64,000 bases of DNA from Qipengyuania_B sp965214525. GTDB lineage: Bacteria; Pseudomonadota; Alphaproteobacteria; Sphingomonadales; Sphingomonadaceae. This document shows, piece after piece, positions 45,594 through 55,257 of the stretch (position 1 is the stretch's first letter; the number at the start of each line of letters is the position of its first letter). The stretch is taken from contig OZ243959.1 of NCBI GenBank assembly GCA_965214525.1, forward strand, positions 372,001-436,000, in the 5' to 3' direction. The position numbers were made by a program, and so were the translations under genes. The notes beneath the pieces were generated by a model. That model saw only the letters and a list, made by a program, of their open reading frames with translations. It was not told where the DNA came from and did no database searches.

Positions 45594-46427
45594 ATGGCGA
45601 ATTCTTCTGCCGCCTTGTCTGATCGAAAAGGTCTTGCGCTCGCGGTGATCGCGGCGTTGCTGCTTGGGCTGGCGACCTTTGCCGGTTGGCGGTGGTCGCA
45701 AGGGGCCGATCCGTTTGGCGGATTGTTCGGCGACGATGCCGATACCTCCTCCCTTTCGAACGATATCGCCGATGCGACATCGCAAATGGCTGATCGGATC
45801 GGGGGGGCGCTCGGCGCGTTGCTTAGCCGTTCGCCTGGCGAACGCACGGTCGGCATGATCGAGAAAGGGAAGGGCGGTTCCACCGGGCGAAGCGCGAGGC
45901 GCTCTCCCATCGAAGAGGCACTGGCCCGGGCATTTCCCTCACCTGAAGGCGCGCGGCGGGTCATCGCTCCGCGAGATGGCGACACGCCGTTTGGCGGTAT
46001 CGTCCTGCCCAACTTTGCAGAACCGGTGGCCCCATTCGCCGACGCCCTGCCGGGCGGTGATTTGCCTGGCGGGGGCGGTTCCAGTTTCTTTGGTCCCATC
46101 GTGCCGGGCGGACCGGGAGGCGTTTCGATCGGCGGCGGTGGCGGCACGGGCGGCGGCGGTGGCGGAACTGGCGGCGGAGGAGCAGGTGGCGGCGGTGGTG
46201 GTACGGGCGGTGGTGGCACGGGTGGCGGTGGTGGCGGCACGGGTGGCGGCGGCACTGGCGGCGGCGGTGGCGGAACTGGCGGCGGCGGGACGAATCCTCC
46301 ACCCCCAATAGTTCCTGCAATCCCTGAACCTTCTACCTGGCTCATGCTGCTGATGGGCTTTGCAGTTACCGGCATGGCGTTGCGGCGGGACAAGAGCTTG
46401 GCCCAGTCTATACGATCTTGCGTCTGA
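45594..46427 (+). CDS. PEPxxWA-CTERM sorting-domain protein with Gly/Thr-rich repeat
   Basis: A 277-residue envelope protein. An N-terminal hydrophobic segment (GLALAVIAALLLGLATFAGW, about 14-33), a globular region, then a long low-complexity tract of GTGGGGG-type repeats (about residues 175-235), a short NPPPPIVPAIPEP hinge, and a C-terminal PEP-CTERM signal: IPEPSTWLMLLMGFAVTGMALRR. This fits recognition by an exosortase (none seen in this window). Part of the repeat could alter in length. It precedes the L,D-transpeptidase by one base. Confidence 0.82.
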   Translation: MANSSAALSDRKGLALAVIAALLLGLATFAGWRWSQGADPFGGLFGDDADTSSLSNDIADATSQMADRIGGALGALLSRSPGERTVGMIEKGKGGSTGRSARRSPIEEALARAFPSPEGARRVIAPRDGDTPFGGIVLPNFAEPVAPFADALPGGDLPGGGGSSFFGPIVPGGPGGVSIGGGGGTGGGGGGTGGGGAGGGGGGTGGGGTGGGGGGTGGGGTGGGGGGTGGGGTNPPPPIVPAIPEPSTWLMLLMGFAVTGMALRRDKSLAQSIRSCV

Positions 46428-46428
46428 G

Positions 46429-47130
46429 GTGAACCGAACGATTGCCTGGTTGGCCGTCGGTCTTGCCGCCGTTATTGGCTTAGCCGTCGCCCTGATCGCA
46501 CCATTGCGTTCGAGCGACGGCCCCGCTTTCGCCGATCGCACCGGACCTGCAAAGGTGATCTCAGCGGCTCCTGATCCCATCGCCGGTCCGCCGCCAACTG
46601 ATAGCGAACGTCGGATGTACCTGAACGCGACCGAGGCTGAAACCGGCGCAGGCGTCGGACTGATCCCCGCCAACACCCGATCCGTGCTGCGGATTGACCA
46701 TCAACTCGACCACGGCGAATGGGTTTGGGACGATAACGGCGTAACCCAAGGTCCGGTGACGATCCAGGTCGATCTGCGCCGGCAAATGGTCTCCGCCTAT
46801 CGGGGCGGGCACGAGATCGGCACGTCCGTCATCCTCTACGGGGGAGAGGGCAAGGATACCCCGCTCGGCCAATTTCCCATCAAAGCGAAAAGCGAGCGTC
46901 ATTTCTCGCGGACCTATTACAACGCGCCAATGCCGTTTTCCCTGTGGCTGACGGACGATGGTGTGGCCTTGCATGGAAGCGATGTGCGCTGGGGGGCCGC
47001 TACCCATGGTTGCGTGGGTTTGCCCGTTGCGTTTGCGCGGCGATTGTTCGAAGCGGCCGAGCGTGGCGACATGGTGCAGATCGTCAATTCGGATGCGGAC
47101 GCGATCGCGCGCAGCGGCATCACCACCTGA
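46429..47130 (+). CDS. L,D-transpeptidase (YkuD domain)
   Basis: About 233 residues, start read as GTG at 46429 just after the PEP-CTERM stop; a longer frame to 46360 runs through that gene. An N-terminal membrane span (about 5-26), then the catalytic domain with TIQVDLRRQMVSAYRGG, GEGKDTPLGQFPIKAK and the active-site pattern LHGSDVRWGAATHGCVGLP (His, Gly, Cys). It likely makes 3-3 crosslinks or attaches proteins to peptidoglycan. Confidence 0.85.
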   Translation: MNRTIAWLAVGLAAVIGLAVALIAPLRSSDGPAFADRTGPAKVISAAPDPIAGPPPTDSERRMYLNATEAETGAGVGLIPANTRSVLRIDHQLDHGEWVWDDNGVTQGPVTIQVDLRRQMVSAYRGGHEIGTSVILYGGEGKDTPLGQFPIKAKSERHFSRTYYNAPMPFSLWLTDDGVALHGSDVRWGAATHGCVGLPVAFARRLFEAAERGDMVQIVNSDADAIARSGITT

Positions 47131-47190
47131 CCCGCTCAGGCGCGTCCGCGCGTTAACGCAAAAGGAACGAACGTCAGCTACGTTTAGCGG

Positions 47191-47730
47191 GTGTCTGCCC
47201 GAACGACATTCGGCCACCTGGTCAGCACGCGCATCCTCGCGCGATTAATGTTCGTTTCGTGCCTTCCCTTCGCTTTACTAGGCGCGAACCAGCCTGCAAC
47301 GAAAGATGCCATGATGTTGCAGGCGCATAATGTCGAACGGAGCGCCGTGGGCGTGACGCCGTTGCAATGGAATGCAGGCCTTGCGACCGAAGCAGAGCAA
47401 TGGGCCCGAACAATGGCGGCAACAGGACGCATGCGACATTCACCGGCAGGCCACGGGAAGTCAGGTGAAAATATCTGGATAGGAACGGCCGGGGCATTCG
47501 CGCCAGACGAGATGCTGGCCGACTGGGCGGCAGAACGAGCGAACTTCACCCAGGGCACTTTCCCGCATGTCAGCCGATCAGGAAAGGCGCACGATGTGGG
47601 CCATTACACCCAGATGATCTGGCGCGATACGACGCAGGTAGGCTGTGGTCTCGCGCGAGGGCAGCGCTTTGACGTGATGGTATGCCGTTATCTTTCAAAA
47701 GGAAACATCGTAGGCCAGCGCCCTGTGTGA
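47191..47730 (+). CDS. CAP domain (SCP/PR-1-like) secreted protein
   Basis: About 179 residues. Hydrophobic N-terminus likely a signal peptide (up to about residue 33). The CAP core is clear: MMLQAHNVERSAVGVTPLQWNAGLATEAEQWARTMA, the His/Glu set in MRHSPAGHGKSGENIWIG, and VGHYTQMIWRDTTQVGCGLARG. Bacterial CAP proteins have unclear roles. Start is a GTG at 47191; ATG at 47248 is an alternative. Confidence 0.85.
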   Translation: MSARTTFGHLVSTRILARLMFVSCLPFALLGANQPATKDAMMLQAHNVERSAVGVTPLQWNAGLATEAEQWARTMAATGRMRHSPAGHGKSGENIWIGTAGAFAPDEMLADWAAERANFTQGTFPHVSRSGKAHDVGHYTQMIWRDTTQVGCGLARGQRFDVMVCRYLSKGNIVGQRPV

Positions 47731-47829
47731 TTCCATTTGCTTGCGGAAACGGCTGGGATATGGTCCGCGATAACGGCACCCGCGTCCAGCAATGCGGTTG
47801 AAACCACATTGATGACAAAGGAACCGCGC

Positions 47830-48450
47830 ATGCCACGCATACGAACGATTGTCGGGGGCGCGATGCTCGCCTTTTCGGGCGCAGCGGCTGCCTTCTATTG
47901 GGAACGCCGCGCGAACACAGTGCATTTCCGCTTGGTCATAAAGGATGATCCGTTCGCGTTACGAGATTACCCGCCGATCCTGGTAGCCAGTGTCGTGCAT
48001 GTTGGAGCACGCGATAAGGCTTTGAAGCAAGGGTTCGCGCGCCTGGCGGAATTCACCGCGAGAGGAGACCGTGGGAATCCTAACAACGGCAGCAACGTAT
48101 CGAAGATATGGCCTGTGCTGCACGAGAGAACGCAAAATGCAGGCGAGTGGCGTACGCGCTTCATCATGCCCTTGCGTGACACGCAAGCGGATGTGGCGGC
48201 ACCGCCGCATGGAATTACCCTGGACGAAGTGCCGATGCGGCGGGTTGCCGCCATCACGTTTTCAGGTTCGCCGAACGATGCGGCCTTGCGCCAGCGGGAA
48301 GACAGTCTTCGGCGGTGGTGCGAGGGGCGGGGGCTGCAACCGGTTGGCCAGTTCGAATACGCGTCCTACGACGCCCCGCCCCTCCCGCCGTTTCTACGAA
48401 AGAACGAAGTATGGGTACCGGTGGCACGCGGCACGCTGAGCAGTTCCTGA
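47830..48450 (+). CDS. SOUL haem-binding family protein
   Basis: A 206-residue protein with an N-terminal hydrophobic anchor (about 8-23) followed by a SOUL-type domain: LRDYPPILVASV, FARLAEF, WRTRFIMPLRDTQADV, PHGITLDEVPMRRVAAITFSGSPNDAALRQREDSLRRWCEGRGLQPVGQFEYASYDAPPLPPFLRKNEVWVPV. AAAGGA sits six bases before the ATG at 47830. Binding of haem is assumed from the family only. Confidence 0.85.
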   Translation: MPRIRTIVGGAMLAFSGAAAAFYWERRANTVHFRLVIKDDPFALRDYPPILVASVVHVGARDKALKQGFARLAEFTARGDRGNPNNGSNVSKIWPVLHERTQNAGEWRTRFIMPLRDTQADVAAPPHGITLDEVPMRRVAAITFSGSPNDAALRQREDSLRRWCEGRGLQPVGQFEYASYDAPPLPPFLRKNEVWVPVARGTLSSS

Positions 48451-48484
48451 TCGGTGAAGCGATGAGACCCGCCCCATACTCCCG

Positions 48485-48742
48485 CTATTCGTCGATATGC
48501 TCAGCCAGGACCGTCAGACCGGTATCTCCCACCTCTGCGAAGCCCCCGCGCACTGCGATAGTCTCCGGCGCGGTTCCGGCGGATTTGTAGATCTGCACCG
48601 AACCATCACGGATGGTGGACATGAATGGGGCGTGGCCTTCGAGCACGCCAAACTCGCCGTCAGTACCGGGCACGACGACCATGTGCACGTCCTCCGATCG
48701 GACGAGGCGGGCAGGGGTGACGAGTTCAAAGTGCAGGGGCAT
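48485..48742 (-). CDS. atpC: F1F0 ATP synthase epsilon subunit
   Basis: An 85-residue subunit of the central stalk that couples and inhibits F1. The beta-sandwich core is visible (FELVTPARLVRSEDVHMVVVPGTDGEFGVLEGHAPFMSTI and VRGGFAEVGDTGLTVLAE). It ends right after the N-terminal domain, so it lacks the long C-terminal helices, as in many sphingomonads. Start codon overlaps the TGA of the broken upstream gene (TGATG). Confidence 0.94.
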   Translation of the reverse strand: MPLHFELVTPARLVRSEDVHMVVVPGTDGEFGVLEGHAPFMSTIRDGSVQIYKSAGTAPETIAVRGGFAEVGDTGLTVLAEHIDE

Positions 48743-49286
48743 CAGTTTGCCTTGTAGGTAAAAGAAACGGTCAACGTACTTCCTTCGGTATCTTCCACGA
48801 TCGTGAACTGCTCGCGAAACTTAAGGTCCGGAGTAAGCTTTACATACACGCCACCTGCCGATGGTCTCTGATCGGTGGGAATGGCTAGCTCTTGAAAGCC
48901 ATCGCTGCCGAGGACTTGCCGTACTGCGCCAGCAATTGCTTAAAGTGGACCAGAGTAGAACACGTTGCATTGTGCGTCTCGCTGAGCGAAAGAAACGACG
49001 AGAAGTCCATCGGAGGGTTGGCCCTGCCAATCGGCTATTCTAGCGAGCCGAGGATCCGGTGTCCGCAGACCTAATGGTGAGAAATTAGTGTTTTTATCGA
49101 TTTCTCCTCTCACCAACTGCGAACAGGCACCCAAAATGGCATTTATTGCCACTGAAAAGTTGTCATTGGGAGCCATGATCGCCTGAACGGGAGTAGGGTC
49201 AGCTGCCTCGACTGGCGCTGAAAGTGTAATGCCAATAAGCGCAAGAAGACCTGCGTCCTGTTGTATCTTCGAGGCTCCAACATACC

Positions 49287-49290
<4 letters not shown>
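48742..49290 (-). pseudogene. Exported protein gene inside the atp operon, with internal stop
   Basis: A 182-codon frame between atpD and atpC. It starts at TTG (49290) overlapping the atpD stop and has a hydrophobic signal-like N-terminus (GLLALIGITLSAPVEA, then Ala-Asp) and two Cys (GACSQ, AQCNVF). Codon 117 is TAA (48940-48942), yet the same frame continues for 65 sensible codons (AIAGAVRQVLGSDGFQELAIPTDQ to SFTYKAN) to a TGA that overlaps the atpC ATG. A single C-to-T change (CAA to TAA) would explain this. The stretch is visibly AT-richer than the flanking atp genes. No known family recognised. Confidence 0.6.
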
Positions 49291-50768
<1,478 letters not shown>

Positions 50769-50839
50769 GATCGTATCCTAATCTGCAGGCGATCGAATGC
50801 CGGGTTCGGCAATCGGAATGATGTTGCTATGCGTGTGGC

Positions 50840-51196
50840 TTATTGCGTTCCCTGCGCACAAACGGCTTCGGGTTCGGCGACGACCCAACTATCCTCGCCC
50901 TCTTCCAGGGTGGCGGAATAGCGCATGTATTCGTCTTCGCCCAAACCGTATTCGCACAGGAAGGTTTCGGAACCCATCCCCGTCGCCTTGCAGAGGGAGG
51001 TGGAGACAGCCGGTGCGTCCGGACAGGCTTCGGCAAAAGCCGCGCTGAAAGTCGCGCTGTCAGGGGGAGGAAGGCCGTCTTCCAATGCTTCAACCGGAGC
51101 CGCGGGCGCGGTCGACATGTCGATCTCGGCATCGTCACCGACTTCTCCGCAAGCGGCAAGGGCGAACATGCAGGTAACGGCGAGTAGGGATTTCAT
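50840..51196 (-). CDS. Small lipoprotein between atpG and atpD
   Basis: A 118-residue predicted lipoprotein: signal MKSLLAVTCMFALAAC with lipobox Leu-Ala-Ala-Cys (Cys 16), a Pro/Ala/Asp/Glu-rich linker, then a small acidic domain with four further Cys residues (EACPDA, SLCKAT, FLCEYG, AVCAQ) that could form disulfides. Start overlaps the atpG stop (ATGA), so it is co-translated with the ATP synthase genes. Function unknown. Confidence 0.8.
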   Translation of the reverse strand: MKSLLAVTCMFALAACGEVGDDAEIDMSTAPAAPVEALEDGLPPPDSATFSAAFAEACPDAPAVSTSLCKATGMGSETFLCEYGLGEDEYMRYSATLEEGEDSWVVAEPEAVCAQGTQ

Positions 51197-52068
51197 AAAG
51201 CTTCGGCTCCGGCGATGATTTCGATGAGTTCGGTGGTGATCGCGGCCTGGCGGCTGCGATTGTATTGGATGGTAAGTTTTTGGATGAGGTCGCCGGCATT
51301 GCGGGTGGCATTGTCCATCGCGGTCATCGAAGCGCCCTGCTCGGACGCGGCGATTTCCAGAATCGAGCCGAACACCTGCGTGCGCACGTAGCGCGGCAGC
51401 AGGTCTTCGAGGATTTCCTCTTCGTTCGGCTCGTAATCGACGACCGCATCCGTGCCCGCAGCATCGCTTTCAGGCGGCGGCGGCACAGGGATAAGCTGCT
51501 GCACGGTCGGCTCCTGCACCAAGGCCGATTTAAAGGTTGGATAAACGAGATGGGCGACGTCGAACATGTCGCGCGCGAACATGTCGAGCAGTTCGTTGGT
51601 GATCGCTTCGGCTTCCTCGAAGCCGGGGTTGCGAACGGTGCTGGTATCGAATTCCTGCTCGACGCGTTCGGCGAAATCGCGCTTGATCGGTGCGCGTCCC
51701 TTCTTGCCGACGAGGTAGAATTCGACACGCTTGCCTGCGCCCATCAGGTCGCGAGCCTTGGCTTTGGCGGCTTTCACGATGTTGGCATTAAGTCCGCCAC
51801 ACAATCCCTTGTCGGTGTTGACCACCACCAGCATATGTCTTTGCGCGGAACCGGTGCCGGCCAGCAGACGCGGCGCACTGTCGCCCGAAACCTTGCCCGC
51901 AAGAGACGCCATGACGCCCGATAGCCGTTCCGCATAGGGGCGCGCAGCTTCTGCCGCCGCCTGGGCGCGGCGCAGCTTGGCTGCGGCGACCATCTGCTTG
52001 GCCTTGGTGATCTTCTGGGTCGATTTGACCGAGTTGATCCGCCCCTTGAGTTCCTTGAGGGATGCCAC
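51193..52068 (-). CDS. atpG: F1F0 ATP synthase gamma subunit
   Basis: A 291-residue central-stalk subunit. The N-terminal coiled-coil helix (MASLKELKGRINSVKSTQKITKAKQMVAAAKLRRAQ) and the C-terminal one (ASMTAMDNATRNAGDLIQKLTIQYNRSRQAAITTELIEIIAGAEAL) are conserved. An acidic insertion (ESDAAGTDAVVDYEPNEEEI) sits in the middle domain. It follows atpA by ten bases. Confidence 0.96.
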   Translation of the reverse strand: MASLKELKGRINSVKSTQKITKAKQMVAAAKLRRAQAAAEAARPYAERLSGVMASLAGKVSGDSAPRLLAGTGSAQRHMLVVVNTDKGLCGGLNANIVKAAKAKARDLMGAGKRVEFYLVGKKGRAPIKRDFAERVEQEFDTSTVRNPGFEEAEAITNELLDMFARDMFDVAHLVYPTFKSALVQEPTVQQLIPVPPPPESDAAGTDAVVDYEPNEEEILEDLLPRYVRTQVFGSILEIAASEQGASMTAMDNATRNAGDLIQKLTIQYNRSRQAAITTELIEIIAGAEAL

Positions 52069-52078
52069 GCGCTACGCC

Positions 52079-53608
52079 CTATGCGAACTGTCGGCTGAAA
52101 TCGTCGAGCGCCGCGACCGTGCGGTCTTTAATGGCATCGTCGAAATTTTTGCTGGTGCGGATGTCGGCAAGAATATCGGCGTGATTGGAGCGCATGAAAC
52201 CCAGCATAGCGGCTTCGTACTCCGTCACACGGTCGACCGGCACCGGATCAAGGTAGCCGTTGGTTCCGGCGAAAATCGATACGGTCTGCTCTTCGAAAGG
52301 CATTGGGCTGAATTGCGGCTGCTTGAGCAATTCGGTCAGGCGGGCACCACGGTTCAACAGTTTCTGCGTCGCCGCGTCCAGGTCCGACCCGAACTGCGCG
52401 AAAGCGGCCATCTCGCGATATTGCGCAAGGTCGAGCTTCATCGAGCCCGAAACCTTCTTCATCGCCTTCGTCTGCGCGGCACCGCCGACGCGGCTGACCG
52501 ACAGGCCGACATTGATGGCTGGCCGGATCCCCTGATAGAACAGCCCGGTCTCAAGGAAAATCTGCCCGTCCGTGATCGAGATCACGTTGGTTGGAATATA
52601 GGCCGATACATCGCCTGCCTGTGTCTCGATGATGGGCAGTGCGGTGAGCGAGCCGCCGCCTTCCGCCTTGTTCATCTTGGCGGCGCGTTCCAGCAGGCGG
52701 CTGTGGAGATAGAACACATCGCCCGGATAGGCTTCGCGGCCCGGCGGACGGCGCAGCAGCAAGGACATTTGCCGATAGGCAACGGCCTGCTTCGACAGAT
52801 CGTCATACACGATGACGGCGTGCATTGCATTGTCGCGGAAGAATTCGCCCATCGCGCATCCGGTGTAAGGGGCAAGATATTGCAGCGGCGCAGGTTCCGA
52901 TGCTGTGGCGGCGACCACGATCGAGTATTCCATCGCCCCGTTCTCTTCCAGGCTCCTCACGATCTGTGCCACGGTGGAACGCTTCTGTCCCACGGCGACA
53001 TAGATGCAATAGAGCTTCTTGGACTCATCGTCGCCGGCGTTCGCTTCCTTCTGATTGATGAAGGTGTCGATCGCCACGGCGGATTTGCCGGTCTGCCGGT
53101 CGCCGATGATGAGCTCACGCTGGCCCCGGCCGACGGGCACCAGCGCGTCGATCGCCTTGAGGCCGGACTGCACCGGCTCGGAGACGGATTCGCGCGGAAT
53201 GATGCCCGGCGCCTTGACCTCGACGCGGCGGCGCTCGGTCGCCACGATCGGGCCTTTGCCGTCAATCGGATTGCCAAGCGCATCGACCACGCGTCCGAGC
53301 AGCCCCTTGCCGACCGGCACGTCGACGATGGTGCCTGTGCGCTTGACCGTGTCGCCTTCCTTTATCTCGGCATCGGAGCCGAAGATGACCGCTCCGACAT
53401 TGTCGGCTTCCAGGTTCAGCGCCATGCCCTGAACCCCGTTGGCGAATTCGATCATCTCGCCCGCCTGAACGTTGTCTAGGCCGTGAATGCGGGCGATCCC
53501 GTCCCCTACAGACAGTACCGAACCCACTTCGCTGACCTGCGCTTCGGTCCCGAAACTGGCGATCTGGTCCTTGATGACCTTGGAGATTTCTGCGGCGCGG
53601 ATTTCCAT
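52079..53608 (-). CDS. atpA: F1F0 ATP synthase alpha subunit
   Basis: A 509-residue subunit. MEIRAAEISKVIKDQIASFGTEAQVSEVG is the standard N-terminus, so the start is 53608 and the frame to 53623 is an extension. Walker A GDRQTGKSAVAIDTFI (about residue 170) and the C-terminal motifs are present. Precedes atpG and follows atpH by 11 bases. Confidence 0.97.
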   Translation of the reverse strand: MEIRAAEISKVIKDQIASFGTEAQVSEVGSVLSVGDGIARIHGLDNVQAGEMIEFANGVQGMALNLEADNVGAVIFGSDAEIKEGDTVKRTGTIVDVPVGKGLLGRVVDALGNPIDGKGPIVATERRRVEVKAPGIIPRESVSEPVQSGLKAIDALVPVGRGQRELIIGDRQTGKSAVAIDTFINQKEANAGDDESKKLYCIYVAVGQKRSTVAQIVRSLEENGAMEYSIVVAATASEPAPLQYLAPYTGCAMGEFFRDNAMHAVIVYDDLSKQAVAYRQMSLLLRRPPGREAYPGDVFYLHSRLLERAAKMNKAEGGGSLTALPIIETQAGDVSAYIPTNVISITDGQIFLETGLFYQGIRPAINVGLSVSRVGGAAQTKAMKKVSGSMKLDLAQYREMAAFAQFGSDLDAATQKLLNRGARLTELLKQPQFSPMPFEEQTVSIFAGTNGYLDPVPVDRVTEYEAAMLGFMRSNHADILADIRTSKNFDDAIKDRTVAALDDFSRQFA

Positions 53609-53619
53609 GAATTGACCTT

Positions 53620-54177
53620 TCAAGCGGCTTTCATCGCCTGGGCGAGAGAATTGAGGCGGGTGCGGATGGACCCGTCGATACGTTGCGATCCGATGGTGAC
53701 CACCAGGCCGCCAAGCAGTTCGGGGTCGACGCTTGCGGACAGCTTGACGGTCCGCCCTTCGCGTTGGGTAAGCTTGAGCTTGAGCGCATCGAGCTGTTCG
53801 TCCGACAATCCGTGCGCGCTGACGACGTGGGCGGTGATCTCTCCCCGCTGTGCTGCAGCGATCTGCTGGAACGCCGAGATGATATCTGCCAGCTTGCCAA
53901 GGCGGCGGTTGCTGGCCAGCACGCCGACGAAGTTGCGGGTCAGCTGCGATAAGTCGAGCAGCACGCCGATATCGGCCAGCGCTTGTTGCGCCTTTTCCCG
54001 CGAGACTTTCGGGCTAGCGATCAACTGGCGCAGTTCCGGCGATTCCGCGAGCGCCTGCTGCAGATTGGCAAGATCGCGCTCGACCGCGCTGACGCTCCCG
54101 GCTTCTGCGGCCAGTTCGAACAATGCGACGGCGTAACGGCCTGCCAGGCTTGCCTGAATACCGGCGGAATTGTTCAC
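53620..54177 (-). CDS. atpH: F1F0 ATP synthase delta subunit
   Basis: About 185 residues, peripheral stalk. The N-terminal domain (AGRYAVALFELAAEAGSVSAVERDLANLQQAL) and the C-terminal DPELLGGLVVTIGSQRIDGSIRTRLNSLAQAM are typical OSCP features. The GTG at 54177 (Val-Asn-Asn-Ser-Ala-Gly-Ile-Gln) fits related proteins and has AAGGTG six bases ahead; ATG at 54183 and 54219 are alternatives. First gene of the operon; its promoter should lie in 54178-54423. Confidence 0.93.
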   Translation of the reverse strand: MNNSAGIQASLAGRYAVALFELAAEAGSVSAVERDLANLQQALAESPELRQLIASPKVSREKAQQALADIGVLLDLSQLTRNFVGVLASNRRLGKLADIISAFQQIAAAQRGEITAHVVSAHGLSDEQLDALKLKLTQREGRTVKLSASVDPELLGGLVVTIGSQRIDGSIRTRLNSLAQAMKAA

Positions 54178-54423
54178 GCCCATCACCTTTTGGTTCCGCG
54201 AAGAGATGTTTGATACCATGATGCCCGGCCTGCCCAAGGGTCTGTCCGGATGGCAGGCGCGCGACTAGCACTGCGATTGCCATCATGCAAGCGTGCCCGG
54301 TATCGATGGCACCTGCCGGCCATCGTGGCCTTGGGCCGGGCAATGTGATAGGGAAAGCCTGTCCGCCTGCGACCGGTATCATGCAAGTTCGCAGGCGCGC
54401 AAGCGACAGCAGGAGAGCAGGCA

Positions 54424-55250
54424 ATGGAAACGCAACCCATAGAACGGCATATCGGGACGCAGATCACCGGGTTCCAGCTCGCCCAGGCGAGCGATGCCGA
54501 TATCGAGCGATTGCAGCAACTCGTGTCCGACCGCGGGGTCGTCGTGCTGCGCGATCAAGACCTATCGCCAGACGCGCATATCCGCTTTGCACAACGTTGG
54601 GGCGGGATCGACATCAACGATTACTTCCCGCTCGCTGCCGACTATCCGGAAATTGCAGTGGTGCGCAAACGGGCCGATCAGCAAACCAATATCGGCGGAG
54701 CCTGGCATACCGACCACTCCTATGATCAGATTCCCGCCATGGGATCGATCCTGGTGGCCCGGGTGCTTCCGCCCGCAGGAGGCGATACCCTGTTCGCGCA
54801 TATGGGCGCTGCCTACGATTCGCTTGCCGACGATCTGAAGGACGAGATCGCGGGGCTCAAAGCCTTCCACTCCGCGGACCATGTGTATCAGGAAGGGGCC
54901 TGTATGCGCAAACCGACATGGCCGGCGATCTGCGCGGGCAGGACAAGCGCACGGGCGCGGTGCACCCGATTGTGATTCGTCATCCGCATACGGGACGCAA
55001 GCTGCTCTACGTCAACCGTGCCTTCACTCTTAACATCGTCGGGCGGAGCCGGGAGGAAAGCCTGCCGTTGCTCAACCGCCTGTTCGAGGCCGCCTTGGAA
55101 GCAGACAACCAATGCCGCCTTCGATGGCGCGAGGGTACGGTGGCGATATGGGACAATCGCACGACCTGGCATAACGCGTTGAACGACTATCCGGGCCATG
55201 CCCGCGAAATGCACCGCATCACCTTGAGCGGCGAGGCCCTGGCAGCGTGA
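54424..55250 (+). pseudogene. TauD/TfdA family Fe(II)/2-oxoglutarate dioxygenase, one-base frameshift
   Basis: Non-haem iron dioxygenase. The N-terminal half (54424 to about 54895) has the HxD motif (GAWHTDHSYDQIPA); the C-terminal half (other frame, from about 54900) has VHPIVIRHPHTGRKLLYVNRAFT, WDNRTTWHNALNDYPGHAREMHRITL with the second iron His and the 2-oxoglutarate Arg. They join if one base is added in the GGGG run at 54895-54898, giving roughly 275 residues, the family size. As given the first half ends at 54975. A homopolymer sequencing loss is the simplest explanation. Substrate (taurine, alkyl sulfate, 2,4-D or other) unknown. AGGAGA precedes the start. Confidence 0.88.
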
Positions 55251-55257
55251 ACCGGCG

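Noticed and set aside
46150..46290. Tandem DNA repeat as a possible CRISPR or regulatory array
   Set aside because: It is the coding repeat of the Gly/Thr tract, with no spacers.
45581..46393. Minus-strand frame rich in polyproline
   Set aside because: It is the reverse of the Gly/Thr repeat of the PEP-CTERM protein.
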